From assembly GCA_017936685.1 (NCBI GenBank), contig JAGBFA010000015.1, positions 207,466 through 271,465 on the forward strand: a DNA stretch of 64,000 nucleotides, in the 5' to 3' direction. The notes beneath the pieces are model-generated. The model had not been told where the DNA came from, made no database searches, and worked only from the letters and a program-made list of their open reading frames with translations. Every line of letters begins with the position of its first letter. Position 1 is the stretch's first letter. The translations under genes and the position numbers were made by a program. This document shows, piece after piece, positions 1 through 8,959 of the stretch. The DNA is from Alistipes sp. GTDB lineage: Bacteria; Bacteroidota; Bacteroidia; Bacteroidales; Rikenellaceae.

Positions 1-519
1 ACGCATGCCGCGCATGGCCTCCGCCACAGCATCGCCTGCCGTGTCGAAATCATAGCCCAAAGAGATGGCATGACGCATGAGTTTGGTGCGAAGATCGTAT
101 GGCGACGAATATTTCACCGTGCGCATCTTGCGCGCAAGACGCTCCGTCAGACGCCCGCGCATGGTCTCTGAGTCGAGCCGCGACAACGCAGCATCGATCG
201 TTGGCCGGTCTATGCCCTTGCGTTGCAGTGCCTGACGGATCTTGTAGGCTCCCCAGCCGCTCAGATTGATCTTCTCGCGCACGAAAGCCTCGGCGTAGCG
301 TTCGTCGTCGATGAAGCGTGCTGCCAAGAGACGTTGCAACACACCTGCGCGCTGCGACTCGTCGACACCCCACTGCCGCATCAGGCGCATGGCATCGCCC
401 GACGAACGTTCGGCGCGTGCGCACAGACGCATGAGCGACGCGCAGGCCTCGTCGGCCGTCTTTGTGCGACGCTCACGCACGGGGCGCGTCATCTCCCTGT
501 CGAAATCATCGTTGCGCAT
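1..519 (-). CDS. recX: RecX family regulatory protein, 3' end cut by window edge
   Basis: RecX proteins bind RecA filaments and limit recombination and SOS activity in the cytoplasm. The frame stays open for 173 codons from an ATG at 519 to the first base of the window, so the C-terminus is missing. Family features visible are the FIDDERYAEAFVREK segment followed by GAYKIRQALQRKGI, typical of the three-helix RecX repeats, and a second repeat with RKMRTVKYSSPYDLR. The gene overlaps the end of prmC by about 30 bases; a second ATG at 492-490 forms an ATGA overlap with the prmC stop and is an equally good start. It is the last visible gene of the lptB-aroA-aroC-prmC-recX run and is probably translationally coupled to prmC. 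Confidence 0.8.
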   Translation of the reverse strand, partial: MRNDDFDREMTRPVRERRTKTADEACASLMRLCARAERSSGDAMRLMRQWGVDESQRAGVLQRLLAARFIDDERYAEAFVREKINLSGWGAYKIRQALQRKGIDRPTIDAALSRLDSETMRGRLTERLARKMRTVKYSSPYDLRTKLMRHAISLGYDFDTAGDAVAEAMRGMR

Positions 520-1343
520 ACGATTCTCTGTTTTCCGCGGAAGTCGGTCTTCGCGCCGACCTCGGCATAGTTCATATCTGCAAGCATGCGGCACAACTCG
601 TCGGCCGCGTGCTCGTATATCTCGAAATACAATCGTCCCCCCTCGACGAGCAGCTGCCGCCCCCGCTGCGCTATCGAGCGATAGAACACCAGCGGATCGT
701 CATCGTCGACGAACAAGGCCGTGTGCGGTTCGTAGTGCGTGACGTTGGCACGCATCGAGCCGCAGTCGCTGCGCGGGATATAGGGCGGATTGGAGACAAT
801 GGCATCGAAGCGGCAGTCGAACAGCGACGCAAAGTCGCCCAGAGCATCGCCCTCGACAAGTCGCACGCACGGGGCATGGCGGCGGCAGTTCTCCGCGGCT
901 ACGGCCAACGCCTCGGCCGATATATCCAATCCCCACACCTCGGCCTCGGGCAGCATCGAAGCCAGTGCAACGGCTATGCAGCCGCTGCCCGTGCCCACAT
1001 CGAGCAGGCGCGCATCGGCACGCACCTCGCGGCGCACCAGATCGACCAGCTCTTCGGTCTCGGGGCGTGGGATAAGCACCCCCTCGCGCACGGCAATATC
1101 CAATCCGCAAAACTCCGCACTGCCTATGATATATTGCACCGGCCGCCATGCGGCAATGTCGGCCTCGATGCTGTCGATCCCCTCGATCTCCAACTCGCGC
1201 ATAGGCTCGGTCAGAAGCTCGCCGCGAGTGATGCCGCCCTTGGCGCAGACGATCATCTCGGCTATCTGGCGTGCCTCCTCCGCGCCGTAGAGCGGCGAGG
1301 CGGCGGCTGTCAGTCGATGCAGTATGTCGCGGCGTGAGGTCAT
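489..1343 (-). CDS. prmC: Peptide chain release factor N5-glutamine methyltransferase
   Basis: PrmC methylates the glutamine of the GGQ motif in release factors RF1 and RF2 using S-adenosylmethionine. The 284-residue product has a helical N-terminal substrate domain (about 1-95, with the IPRPETEELV link), the SAM-binding loop LLDVGTGSGCIAVAL at about 113-127 and the diagnostic NPPY motif at 185-188 that holds the target glutamine. Length is normal for the family. Its ATG overlaps the aroC stop by four bases (ATGA), and its own stop lies inside the start of recX, so the three genes are probably one transcript and coupled in translation. Confidence 0.93.
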   Translation of the reverse strand: MTSRRDILHRLTAAASPLYGAEEARQIAEMIVCAKGGITRGELLTEPMRELEIEGIDSIEADIAAWRPVQYIIGSAEFCGLDIAVREGVLIPRPETEELVDLVRREVRADARLLDVGTGSGCIAVALASMLPEAEVWGLDISAEALAVAAENCRRHAPCVRLVEGDALGDFASLFDCRFDAIVSNPPYIPRSDCGSMRANVTHYEPHTALFVDDDDPLVFYRSIAQRGRQLLVEGGRLYFEIYEHAADELCRMLADMNYAEVGAKTDFRGKQRIVCATMISTGR

Positions 1344-2323
1344 GATTTCATTGCGGTAAGGTACATATCGGCCACGGCCACGGCAGCCACAGCCTCGATG
1401 ACGACCATTGCCCGCCGAGCTATGCAGGCATCGTGTCGGCCGCCTATGACAAGCGGTTCCATGCGGCCGGTCGAGAAGTCGTAGGTGATCTGCTCACGCG
1501 AGATGCTCGCCGTGGGCTTCACGGCCACACGGAACACCACATCGTTGCCGTTGGTTATGCCGCCGTTGATGCCGCCCTCGTTGTTGGTGGCCGTGCGGCC
1601 GTCGGCCGAGACGATGGCATCGTTGCGCTCCGAACCGCGTTTGCGCGTGCCGTCGAACCCGTCGCCGAACTCGACAGCCTTGACTCCCGGCACCGAAAAG
1701 AGAAGGTGGCTTATCACGCTCTCGGCCGAGTCGAAAAATGGTTCGCCCAGCGACGGGCGCATGCCCGATATGCGGCACTCCACCACTCCGCCCACCGAAT
1801 CGCCCTCGGCGGCCACAGCCGATATCTCGTCGTCGAACAATGCCGGATCGCTCTGCCTGCCCACGCTCACCAGTCGCGTCGAGAAGCACGCCCACGGCAC
1901 TATGCGTTTGGCCACGACACCTGCCGCCACCAGAGCCACGGTCATGCGTCCCGAGGCCTGTCCGCCACCGCTTATATCGCACTGATCGCCATACTTGCGA
2001 CGCTGCGTCAGATCGGCATGCGACGGCCGCGGGCAGTCGGCAAAACGGGCGTAGTCGGCGCGGCGTATGTTTTCGTTGCGGAACACGATCTCCAACCCCT
2101 CGCCTGTCGTATGCCCGTCGCGCAGACCCGCGATATGCGGAAAATCCGACTCGCGGCGCGCTGTGGTGCCGGCCGTGCCCGGTCGACGGCGGTCGAGATC
2201 GGCCGCGAACATGCTCTCGTCCAAGGCTATGCCCTCAGGCACGCCCTCCATGACAATGGCGATCTCCGGAGCATGGGAGCCGCCGCGGATCGTAAGGCGC
2301 AGTTGTCGACCAAATGTATTCAT
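1340..2323 (-). CDS. aroC: Chorismate synthase, divergent
   Basis: Chorismate synthase makes chorismate from EPSP with reduced FMN, the last step of the shikimate pathway; the preceding step, AroA, is encoded 5 bases upstream. The start MNTFGRQLRL is the conserved family start. The 327 residues are somewhat short for the family. RPSHADLTQRRKYGD, GVKAVEFGDGF, NNEGGINGGI and GGRHDACIARRA match conserved blocks and keep the expected histidines. Two signatures are altered: the usual GESHG near residue 15 is GGSHAPE, and the usual GGRSSARET block reads GGGQASGRMT. The enzyme is probably functional but divergent. No second aroC is visible in the window. Confidence 0.88.
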   Translation of the reverse strand: MNTFGRQLRLTIRGGSHAPEIAIVMEGVPEGIALDESMFAADLDRRRPGTAGTTARRESDFPHIAGLRDGHTTGEGLEIVFRNENIRRADYARFADCPRPSHADLTQRRKYGDQCDISGGGQASGRMTVALVAAGVVAKRIVPWACFSTRLVSVGRQSDPALFDDEISAVAAEGDSVGGVVECRISGMRPSLGEPFFDSAESVISHLLFSVPGVKAVEFGDGFDGTRKRGSERNDAIVSADGRTATNNEGGINGGITNGNDVVFRVAVKPTASISREQITYDFSTGRMEPLVIGGRHDACIARRAMVVIEAVAAVAVADMYLTAMKS

Positions 2324-2328
2324 GGCAT

Positions 2329-3591
2329 CTACTGCTTGATTTTCAGAGAGTCGAGATCGTCGAAGAACGACGGGTAGCTCTTCATGACGCACTCGGCATG
2401 GCCAATGGCAACAGGCTCGGCCAGGCGCAGCGCAGTCACCGCCAGCGACATGGCTATACGGTGGTCGTCGTGACTGTCGACATCGGCCGCCGCAGGCGTT
2501 CCGCCCACCACACGCATAAGATCTTCATCGTAGTCCAGCTCTATCTCGATGCCCAACTTGGCATACTCCTCGCGCAGCACCTCGCCGCGGTCGCTCTCCT
2601 TGTGCGACAGACGCTTCAAGCCGCGTATGACGCTGACGCCGTCGGCCGCAGCGGCCAACGCCACCAATGCGGGAAACAGATCGGGCGAATTGGTGGCATC
2701 GAACTCGAACGCATGCAGCTCGCGGCTGGCGACAGTAATGCGGTCGTGTTCGATGATGAGCGAAGCACCGGCACGTTCCAGTGCGCGGCACACGGCTATA
2801 TCGGCCTGCTTGGAGAGCATCGATATGTTGCGCACGGTCACCTCGCCGGCAATGGCACCGGCCACCATCATCATGGCCGCCGCGCTCCAATCGCTCTCGA
2901 TGGTGTAGTCGGCCGGGGTGAAACGCTGGCTGCCCTCTATATAAAATTCGGTATAGTCGCCGCTCTGGTGCATGATCTCGACACCGAAGCGTTCTATCGT
3001 CGACACGGTCATCTCGATGTATGGTGTCGATACGGCACCCTCGACCACAACAGTCGTATCGTGCTCGGCGCGCGGCAGTGCAATGAGCAGTCCGGTGACG
3101 AACTGCGACGACATCGAGCCGTCGACCACGACACGGCCGCCGCGCAGAGGGCCGCACACCTCGATGGGCAGTCTGCCGCCGCCGTCGCGCACCTCCACTC
3201 CGAGCGCACGCAGCGGCGGAACCATCATCGACATGGGGCGGTGCAGCAGCGTGCCGACGCCCTCGATCGTAATGGGCGAAGAGTGAAGCGCGGCGATAGG
3301 CGTGAAAAGGCGCGCCGCCAGACCCGACTCGCCAACGCACAGACTCTCGGCGCGCGGACGGAAGCCGCCGTCGATCGTTATCGTATTATCGTCTATGATA
3401 TCAACCCTGGCACCCAACGTCTCGATACATGATATCGCGGCACGCGTATCCTGGCACAACTCTATGCCCCGGAGCGTCGTTCGGCCGTCGGCAAGCAGTG
3501 CGGCAGCCAGCGCGCGTTGGGCGTAGCTCTTGGAACATGGCGGAACTACCTCGCCTTTCAATCGATTCCCTAACGGGACGGAACTATCCAT
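2329..3591 (-). CDS. aroA: 3-phosphoshikimate 1-carboxyvinyltransferase (EPSP synthase)
   Basis: AroA joins phosphoenolpyruvate to shikimate-3-phosphate to give EPSP in the aromatic amino acid pathway. The 420-residue protein shows the inside-out alpha/beta barrel pattern with SKSYAQRALAAALLADG near the N-terminus, GESGLAARLFTP at about 87-98, DGSMSSQFVTGLLIALP in the middle and the late RLSHKESDR and SHDDHRIAMSLAV motifs that carry substrate-binding lysine, arginine and aspartate residues. The gene sits between lptB (5-base gap) and aroC (5-base gap), so the last two shikimate steps are made together. Confidence 0.95.
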   Translation of the reverse strand: MDSSVPLGNRLKGEVVPPCSKSYAQRALAAALLADGRTTLRGIELCQDTRAAISCIETLGARVDIIDDNTITIDGGFRPRAESLCVGESGLAARLFTPIAALHSSPITIEGVGTLLHRPMSMMVPPLRALGVEVRDGGGRLPIEVCGPLRGGRVVVDGSMSSQFVTGLLIALPRAEHDTTVVVEGAVSTPYIEMTVSTIERFGVEIMHQSGDYTEFYIEGSQRFTPADYTIESDWSAAAMMMVAGAIAGEVTVRNISMLSKQADIAVCRALERAGASLIIEHDRITVASRELHAFEFDATNSPDLFPALVALAAAADGVSVIRGLKRLSHKESDRGEVLREEYAKLGIEIELDYDEDLMRVVGGTPAAADVDSHDDHRIAMSLAVTALRLAEPVAIGHAECVMKSYPSFFDDLDSLKIKQ

Positions 3592-3596
3592 ATAGA

Positions 3597-4427
3597 TTAA
3601 CCTTTGGTTTGACTCTGCGGCGTTTCGGCGGCAGGCGTTTCATTGTCGGCCTGCTCCGAAACGGCTTTCTGGCGCGCCATCTGAGGCGAGGTGCGCAGCT
3701 CGAAATTCTTGCCCAGATAGACCTTTCGCACCATCTCGTCGTTGGCCAGATCCTCGGCAGTACCGGTTTTCAGGATCTTGCCCTCGTAGAGCAGATAGGT
3801 GCGGTCGGTGATGGCAAGGGTCTCATCGACGTTGTGGTCGGTGATGATCACACCGATATTCTTGTTTTTCAGAGTGCCGACGATGCTCTGTATATCCTCC
3901 ACGGCAATGGGATCGACGCCGGCGAAAGGCTCGTCCAGCAGAATGAACGCGGGATTGATCGCCACGGCACGGGCTATCTCCGTGCGGCGACGCTCGCCGC
4001 CCGAGAGCTGGTTACCGAAGCTCTTGCGCACCTTTTGCAGGCGGAACTCCTCTATGAGCGACTCGCAACGCTCGCGCTGGTATTGCTTCGAAAAATTGGT
4101 CATCTCCAACACCGCGCGTATGTTGTCCTCGACCGACAGACGGCGGAACACCGAAGCCTCCTGCGCCAGATAACCCACACCCATCTGCGCACGGCGATAC
4201 ACCGGCTCCTTTGTTATATCGGACACCTTGCCCTTGTCGTCTTCGAGAAATATGCGTCCCTCGTTGGGTTTGATCAGCCCCACGATCATATAGAACGTCG
4301 TGGTCTTGCCGGCTCCGTTGGGACCCAACAGACCCACGATCTCTCCCTGATTGACATCGATCGAGACATGGTTTACCACCGTTCGCGATTTATATGACTT
4401 GACCAGTTCGCTCGTAAAAAGTCGCAT
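3597..4427 (-). CDS. lptB: LPS export ABC transporter ATP-binding protein
   Basis: LptB powers extraction of lipopolysaccharide from the inner membrane by LptFG. The 276-residue protein has Walker [11 protein letters not shown] (about 35-44), a Q-loop [17 protein letters not shown], the signature [14 protein letters not shown], Walker [12 protein letters not shown] and the H-loop histidine in ITDHNVDE, all typical of LptB rather than of importer ATPases. A polar tail of about 35 residues (rich in Gln, Ala, Glu) extends past the usual C-terminus. The gene is first in a five-gene minus-strand run and has its own TAACTTTG promoter element 20 bases upstream. Confidence 0.93.
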   Translation of the reverse strand: MRLFTSELVKSYKSRTVVNHVSIDVNQGEIVGLLGPNGAGKTTTFYMIVGLIKPNEGRIFLEDDKGKVSDITKEPVYRRAQMGVGYLAQEASVFRRLSVEDNIRAVLEMTNFSKQYQRERCESLIEEFRLQKVRKSFGNQLSGGERRRTEIARAVAINPAFILLDEPFAGVDPIAVEDIQSIVGTLKNKNIGVIITDHNVDETLAITDRTYLLYEGKILKTGTAEDLANDEMVRKVYLGKNFELRTSPQMARQKAVSEQADNETPAAETPQSQTKG

Positions 4428-4447
4428 AGAATCTTTATATTTTTTTA

Positions 4448-4455
4448 CAAAGTTA
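4448..4455 (-). promoter_or_regulatory. Promoter -7 element for the lptB operon
   Basis: Reads TAACTTTG on the minus strand, a match to the Bacteroidota -7 consensus TANNTTTG, about 20 bases from the lptB ATG. No good TTG was found at the expected distance. It faces away from the recQ promoter. Confidence 0.5.
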
Positions 4456-4478
4456 TTATTTTTTCACAAAAATAGTTT

Positions 4479-4486
4479 TATCTTTG
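4479..4486 (+). promoter_or_regulatory. Promoter -7 element for recQ
   Basis: TATCTTTG lies 28 bases upstream of the recQ ATG and matches TANNTTTG. The spacer between the two divergent promoters is very AT-rich, unlike the flanking genes. Confidence 0.55.
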
Positions 4487-4514
4487 GGTAAAATTTTGAC
4501 ATCGAAAACGAATT

Positions 4515-6704
4515 ATGGAGGTCCAAGTGGGGGATTTGCTGCACGATAAGTTGAAAGAGTATTTCGGATTCGCTTCATTCAAAGGGAATCAGGAGGCCGT
4601 CATACGCAACGTACTGGCGGGCAAGGACACTTTCGTACTGATGCCCACAGGCGGCGGCAAATCGCTTTGCTACCAGTTGCCGGCCTTGATCATGGACGGC
4701 GTGGCGATAGTCATATCGCCGCTGATAGCACTTATGAAGAATCAGGTAGATGCCATGCGCACCTTCTCTACCGAATCGGGAATAGCTCATTTTCTCAACT
4801 CGTCGCTCAACAAGTCGGCCATAGCACAGGTGCGGCAGGACGTGTTGGAGGGACGTACCAAACTGCTCTACTTCGCACCCGAATCGCTTACCAAGGAGGA
4901 CAACATCGCATTTCTGAGAAAGATAAAGATATCGTTCTATGCCATCGACGAGGCGCACTGCATCTCGGAGTGGGGACACGACTTCCGGCCGGAGTACCGC
5001 CGTATACGACCGATCATCAACGACATAGGAACCGCACCGCTCATCGCTCTTACGGCCACGGCAACGCCCAAAGTGCAGATGGACATACAGAAGAATCTGG
5101 GCATGACCGATGCCACGCTGTTCCGCTCGTCGTTCAACCGCCCGAATCTCTACTACGAGATACGCCCCAAGCACAACGTCGACCGCGACATCATACGGTT
5201 CATCAAGCAGCACGACGGCAAGAGCGGCATCATCTACTGTCTGAGCCGCAAGAAGGTGGAGGAGCTGGCCGAGCTGCTCGTGGCCAACGGCATAAAGGCT
5301 CTGGCCTACCACGCCGGCATGGACGCTCAGACGCGCGCCGACAATCAAGACGCATTCCTCATGGAGAGGGTCGACGTGATAGTGGCCACCATAGCCTTCG
5401 GCATGGGCATCGACAAGCCCGATGTGAGATATGTCATACACTACGACATACCCAAGTCGCTGGAAGGATACTATCAGGAGACGGGACGTGCAGGCCGCGA
5501 CGGCGGCGAGGGGCATTGTCTTACGTTTTACAACTACAAGGACATACAGAAGTTGGAGAAGTTCATGCAGGGCAAGCCCGTGGCCGAGCAGGAAATCGGC
5601 AAGCTGCTGCTGCTGGAAACGGTATCCTACGCCGAGAGTTCGATGTGCCGCCGCAAGACGCTGCTGCACTACTTCGGCGAGGAGTATACGGAGGAGAACT
5701 GCGGCAACTGCGACAACTGCTGCCACCCCAAGCCCAAGATCGAGGCTCGCGAGCAGATGCAGACGATGCTCTCGGCACTGCGCGACATAGGCGACAAGTT
5801 CAAGATGGACTATTTGGTATCGGTGCTCACGGGCAAGATGACGGCCATGATAAAGAGCTACGGCCACAACAAGAGCGAGTGGTTCGGAGCCGGAGCAGAC
5901 AAGGACGTGCGGTTCTGGAACGCCGTGATACGCCAGGGACTGATCATGGGGCTGATCGACAAAAACATCGAGAACTACGGTCTCATATCGATCAACTCTC
6001 GGGGCGAGGAGTTCATAGCTCACCCGAAGCCCGTAACGGTCACTCTCGACCACGACTACGACGAGGAGGAGCAGGAGGCCGAGCAGACGAGCAGCCGCGG
6101 CGGCGGAGCTGCCGACGAGGAGCTGTTCGCCATGCTCAAAGATCTGCGCCGCAAGGTGGCCAAGAAACACGACCTGCCGCCGTATGTCATCTTCCAGGAT
6201 CCGTCGCTGGAAGATATGTCGATGCAGTATCCCGTCACGCTCGAAGAGTTGCAGAGCATATCGGGCGTGGGAGCGGGCAAGGCGCAGAAGTTCGGCGCGG
6301 AGTTCGTCAAGCTCATCAAGGCCTACGTCGAGGAGAAGGAGATCGAGCGACCGCAGGACATCGTTGTCCGTGCCGTGGCCAACAAGTCGAGCAACAAGAT
6401 ATTCATCATACAGTCGATCGACCGCAAGATGGATTTCGAGGATATAGCCCGTGCGCGCAACCTCGACATGAACGAGCTGCTGACCGAGATCGAAGCCATC
6501 GTCAAGGCCGGCACGCGACTGGATATTCAATACTACCTCAATACGGTGATGGACGAAGACAAGGTCAACGACATATACCTATATTTTAAAGAAGATGCCG
6601 AGAGCGATTCGTTGGACGATGCCGTCGAGGAGCTGGGTGCCGACTACACCGACGAGGAGATACGATTAGTGCGCATAAAATTCATGTGCGAAGTGGCGAA
6701 CTGA
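4515..6704 (+). CDS. recQ: ATP-dependent DNA helicase RecQ
   Basis: RecQ is a 3'-5' superfamily 2 helicase for recombination and fork repair. Visible in order: Walker A MPTGGGKSLCYQLPAL (about 43-58), the DEAH box IDEAHCISEWGHDFRPEYR, motif VI YYQETGRAGRDG, the zinc-binding cysteines C...CGNCDNC at about 375-405, a winged-helix segment, and an HRDC domain at about 540-610 (SLEDMSMQYPVTLEELQSISGVG). A further helical C-terminal extension runs to residue 729, as in many Bacteroidota RecQ proteins. rsmA follows after 16 bases. Confidence 0.95.
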   Translation: MEVQVGDLLHDKLKEYFGFASFKGNQEAVIRNVLAGKDTFVLMPTGGGKSLCYQLPALIMDGVAIVISPLIALMKNQVDAMRTFSTESGIAHFLNSSLNKSAIAQVRQDVLEGRTKLLYFAPESLTKEDNIAFLRKIKISFYAIDEAHCISEWGHDFRPEYRRIRPIINDIGTAPLIALTATATPKVQMDIQKNLGMTDATLFRSSFNRPNLYYEIRPKHNVDRDIIRFIKQHDGKSGIIYCLSRKKVEELAELLVANGIKALAYHAGMDAQTRADNQDAFLMERVDVIVATIAFGMGIDKPDVRYVIHYDIPKSLEGYYQETGRAGRDGGEGHCLTFYNYKDIQKLEKFMQGKPVAEQEIGKLLLLETVSYAESSMCRRKTLLHYFGEEYTEENCGNCDNCCHPKPKIEAREQMQTMLSALRDIGDKFKMDYLVSVLTGKMTAMIKSYGHNKSEWFGAGADKDVRFWNAVIRQGLIMGLIDKNIENYGLISINSRGEEFIAHPKPVTVTLDHDYDEEEQEAEQTSSRGGGAADEELFAMLKDLRRKVAKKHDLPPYVIFQDPSLEDMSMQYPVTLEELQSISGVGAGKAQKFGAEFVKLIKAYVEEKEIERPQDIVVRAVANKSSNKIFIIQSIDRKMDFEDIARARNLDMNELLTEIEAIVKAGTRLDIQYYLNTVMDEDKVNDIYLYFKEDAESDSLDDAVEELGADYTDEEIRLVRIKFMCEVAN

Positions 6705-6720
6705 TTATAATCCGACAATT

Positions 6721-7506
6721 TTGACAGAGGTAAGAGCAAAAAAATCGCTCGGCCAGCACTTCCTGACCGACCTTAACATAGCGCGCAAGATCTGCGACTC
6801 GCTCTCGGGCGGTGAGGCCGATGCGCCCGACACCGTATTGGAGGTCGGCTGCGGCATGGGCGTGCTGACGCAGTTTCTGTTGCAGCGCAGCGACATTGTC
6901 ACCTACGGAGCCGAGATCGACAAGGAGTCGGTCGACTATCTGCACCGCCACTACCCCGCCTTCGCGCCGCGTCTTATCGAGGGTGATTTTCTTGCGATGG
7001 ACATACGCGGCACGCTGGGCGACAGGGTGAAGATCATCGGTAACTTCCCATACAACATATCGTCGCAGATATTCTTCAAGGTACTGGAAAACCGCGACAT
7101 AGTGCCCGAGTGCGTCGGCATGATACAGCGCGAGGTGGCCGTGCGGTTGGCCGAGCCTCCCGGATCGAAGGAGTACGGCATACTCAGTGTATTGTTGCAG
7201 GCATGGTACGACATAGAGTATCTGTTCACCGTCGGCGAAAAGGTATTCTCGCCGCCCCCGAAGGTCAAAAGTGCCGTGGTAAGACTGCGCCGCAACGATG
7301 TCGTGCGGCTCGATTGCGACGAGGCCTTGTTCATCAAGGTGGTGAAAGCCTCGTTCGGGCAGCGGCGCAAGATGTTGCGCAACTCGCTGCGCGCGGCATT
7401 CGGCGACTTCGGCGGGTGCGAACACCGCTTCTTCACCATGCGCGCCGAGCAGCTGTCGGTGGCCGACTTCGTCGAGCTTACGCAGTGGGTCTCAGAAAAC
7501 AAATAG
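6721..7506 (+). CDS. rsmA: 16S rRNA (A1518/A1519) dimethyltransferase, TTG start
   Basis: RsmA (KsgA) dimethylates two adenines in the 3' terminal helix of 16S rRNA during small-subunit assembly. The 261-residue product opens with VRAKKSLGQHFLTD, the conserved N-terminus, followed by the SAM loop LEVGCGMGVLTQFLL and the catalytic motif IGNFPYNISSQI. The start must be the TTG at 6721: no in-frame ATG lies between the recQ stop and the conserved first motif, and TTG gives the expected length. The gap to recQ is 16 bases, so the two are probably co-transcribed. Confidence 0.93.
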   Translation: MTEVRAKKSLGQHFLTDLNIARKICDSLSGGEADAPDTVLEVGCGMGVLTQFLLQRSDIVTYGAEIDKESVDYLHRHYPAFAPRLIEGDFLAMDIRGTLGDRVKIIGNFPYNISSQIFFKVLENRDIVPECVGMIQREVAVRLAEPPGSKEYGILSVLLQAWYDIEYLFTVGEKVFSPPPKVKSAVVRLRRNDVVRLDCDEALFIKVVKASFGQRRKMLRNSLRAAFGDFGGCEHRFFTMRAEQLSVADFVELTQWVSENK

Positions 7507-7517
7507 ATCTAACGGCC

Positions 7518-7967
7518 ATGAAATTACGTCATTTTATCTGCTGTGCAGTGCTGCTTACGGCAGCGTCGCTTCCGTTTCGGGCTGAAGCCTGCGGTTGCGG
7601 CTGCACTGCCCTCGCCGCCGAATGCGACGGTGCATCACGCATAAGATCGTTCTACGCCGAGTATATCGAAGCATGCCTGTGCAAAGGAGCCGATTCATCT
7701 TCTCGCAGACAGGCCGTCATCGAGCGTTACGTCGCCGCACCCCTTGTCGAAAGATTACGCGGCTCGGAGCTCGATTTCGATCCGTTCCTGCAAGCGCAGG
7801 ATTGCGACCGCAGCGTACTGGAGAAACTCACCGTCGAGCAGTGTACAGATCGTGACAACGCTTGCCGCATAGGTCTTTGGGACGGATTTAACGGACAATA
7901 CAACTTCGTCATTTTGGAGTTAGATTCCGATGGCATGATATCCGGCATCGGCGGCATGTTCAGATAG
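7518..7967 (+). CDS. Small secreted cysteine-containing protein, possible DUF3828-type
   Basis: The 149-residue product has an N-terminal signal peptide (about 1-24, ending RAEA) followed by CGCGC. The mature part has the pattern of DUF3828-like proteins: a helix with FYAEYIEACLC, the segment VIERYVAAPLVERLR, and FDPFLQAQDCD, then a beta-rich end NFVILELDSDGMISGIGGMF. Six further cysteines suggest disulfides in the periplasm. The family match is from pattern memory only. It starts 11 bases after rsmA, probably in the same transcript, and ends before a strong hairpin at 7990. Confidence 0.6.
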   Translation: MKLRHFICCAVLLTAASLPFRAEACGCGCTALAAECDGASRIRSFYAEYIEACLCKGADSSSRRQAVIERYVAAPLVERLRGSELDFDPFLQAQDCDRSVLEKLTVEQCTDRDNACRIGLWDGFNGQYNFVILELDSDGMISGIGGMFR

Positions 7968-7989
7968 ATAGCATCAAGAGATAAACAAC

Positions 7990-8022
7990 GATCCCCGTAT
8001 CGAAAGGCTCGATACGGGGATC
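7990..8022. terminator. Hairpin between convergent genes
   Basis: A perfect 13-bp stem (7990-8002 with 8010-8022) around a 7-base loop separates the plus-strand secreted-protein gene from the convergent hsp20 gene. There is no clear T-run, so factor-independent termination is uncertain. Confidence 0.5.
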
Positions 8023-8048
8023 ATTGTCATACAACGGCAGCAGCCGAA

Positions 8049-8642
8049 CTACTTGATCTCGATGCAGCGCGTCGAGGGAGTTGCGGCAGCCATGCTCTTT
8101 TTCGGGATCTCGATCTTCAACACGCCGTTCTCCATTTTGGCCGAGATCTTGTCGCGCTCGATCGACTCGGGCAGAGTGAATGTCTGGCGGAACGAGCTGT
8201 AAGAGAACTCGCGACGCAGATAGTGTCCCTTCTTTGCAGGCTTGTCGGTCATTGCGGCCGAGGTCGTTGCCGGAGCAGTGCTCTTTTCGGTCGTGGCAGT
8301 TGTTTCACGATTGTAGGCGTGCCGGTCGTGCTCGGGAGCCTTGCCCGTTTCGGCATCGTAGGCGGTCTTGTCGCCGTGAGCGGCAGCCGGCTCGGGCTGC
8401 TTGGTCTCGGTGCGTTTTTCGAGATTGATGATCAACTCGTTATCGGCCGTTACGTCGATATGGAAATCCTCTTTGGTCATACCCGGAGCCGCCACCTCGA
8501 CGGTGTAGTCGTGCTCGTTCTCTATGACATTTACCGCAGGTGTAGACATGCGTTTGTACTGCGGCATAGCCAGCCACTCGTCGCCGAAAAAGTCGTTGAA
8601 CAGACTCGGCAGCCAATTCTGATTTTTCATTGCAGGCATCAT
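8049..8642 (-). CDS. Hsp20 family small heat-shock protein with large loop insertion
   Basis: Small heat-shock proteins hold unfolding proteins in large oligomers. The start at 8642 is chosen because GGAGG (8651-8655) lies 8 bases before it; an upstream in-frame ATG at 8657 overlaps that site. The alpha-crystallin domain is present: PAVNVIENEHDYTVEVAAPG (about 35-54), ELIINLEKRTE, then KGHYLRREFSYSSFRQTFTLP and the end GVLKIEIPKK. About 60 polar, low-complexity residues (roughly 79-138, rich in Thr, Ala, Glu) interrupt the domain between two conserved strands, where relatives have only a short loop. The 197-residue total is therefore longer than usual. Confidence 0.88.
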   Translation of the reverse strand: MMPAMKNQNWLPSLFNDFFGDEWLAMPQYKRMSTPAVNVIENEHDYTVEVAAPGMTKEDFHIDVTADNELIINLEKRTETKQPEPAAAHGDKTAYDAETGKAPEHDRHAYNRETTATTEKSTAPATTSAAMTDKPAKKGHYLRREFSYSSFRQTFTLPESIERDKISAKMENGVLKIEIPKKSMAAATPSTRCIEIK

Positions 8643-8959
8643 AATTTTATCCTCCATTTTTATTTATTAGTTATACATTGTTCGTCAATCCGCCGCTCCA
8701 GCGGTTTCATGCCACATAGCGGCAAATTGCATACCAACATCAAATCGGCAACTGCAAGAGGGCAAAATGTCAATCCGTGACACAATGTCGCGACGCAATG
8801 ACCCTCCGTGCGACAAAATTTCCCTCCACGCATGACGATTTTTCATGACAATTACGCATCGGAATGTTTGGCAGTTCGAAATATTATCGCTAACTTTGCA
8901 CGCTTTAAACCCCGAACGGGTTATGCGTATATTATTAACCAATAAAAATTTTTAGCACA
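8643..8959. other. Intergenic region between hsp20 and rpsP
   Basis: About 317 bases without a gene, between divergent hsp20 and rpsP. It holds the hsp20 ribosome-binding site, GC-rich stretches with repeated TGTCG/TGACA words near 8770-8850, and the rpsP promoter at 8867-8898. No TANNTTTG element was found for hsp20; its promoter may use another sigma factor. Confidence 0.6.
8867..8898 (+). promoter_or_regulatory. rpsP-rimM promoter
   Basis: TTTG (8867-8870), 20 bases, then TAACTTTG (8891-8898): a full match to the Bacteroidota housekeeping promoter. The implied leader is about 55 bases. Confidence 0.75.

Noticed and set aside
4575-6530. Long open frame antisense to recQ (about 650 codons)
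   Set aside because: It mirrors recQ codon structure in a GC-rich genome and shows no conserved motif; recQ is certain.
8658-8780. Sigma-54 promoter (TGGCAT ... CGCT) for hsp20
   Set aside because: The second half does not match TTGC and the spacing is approximate; not better than chance.
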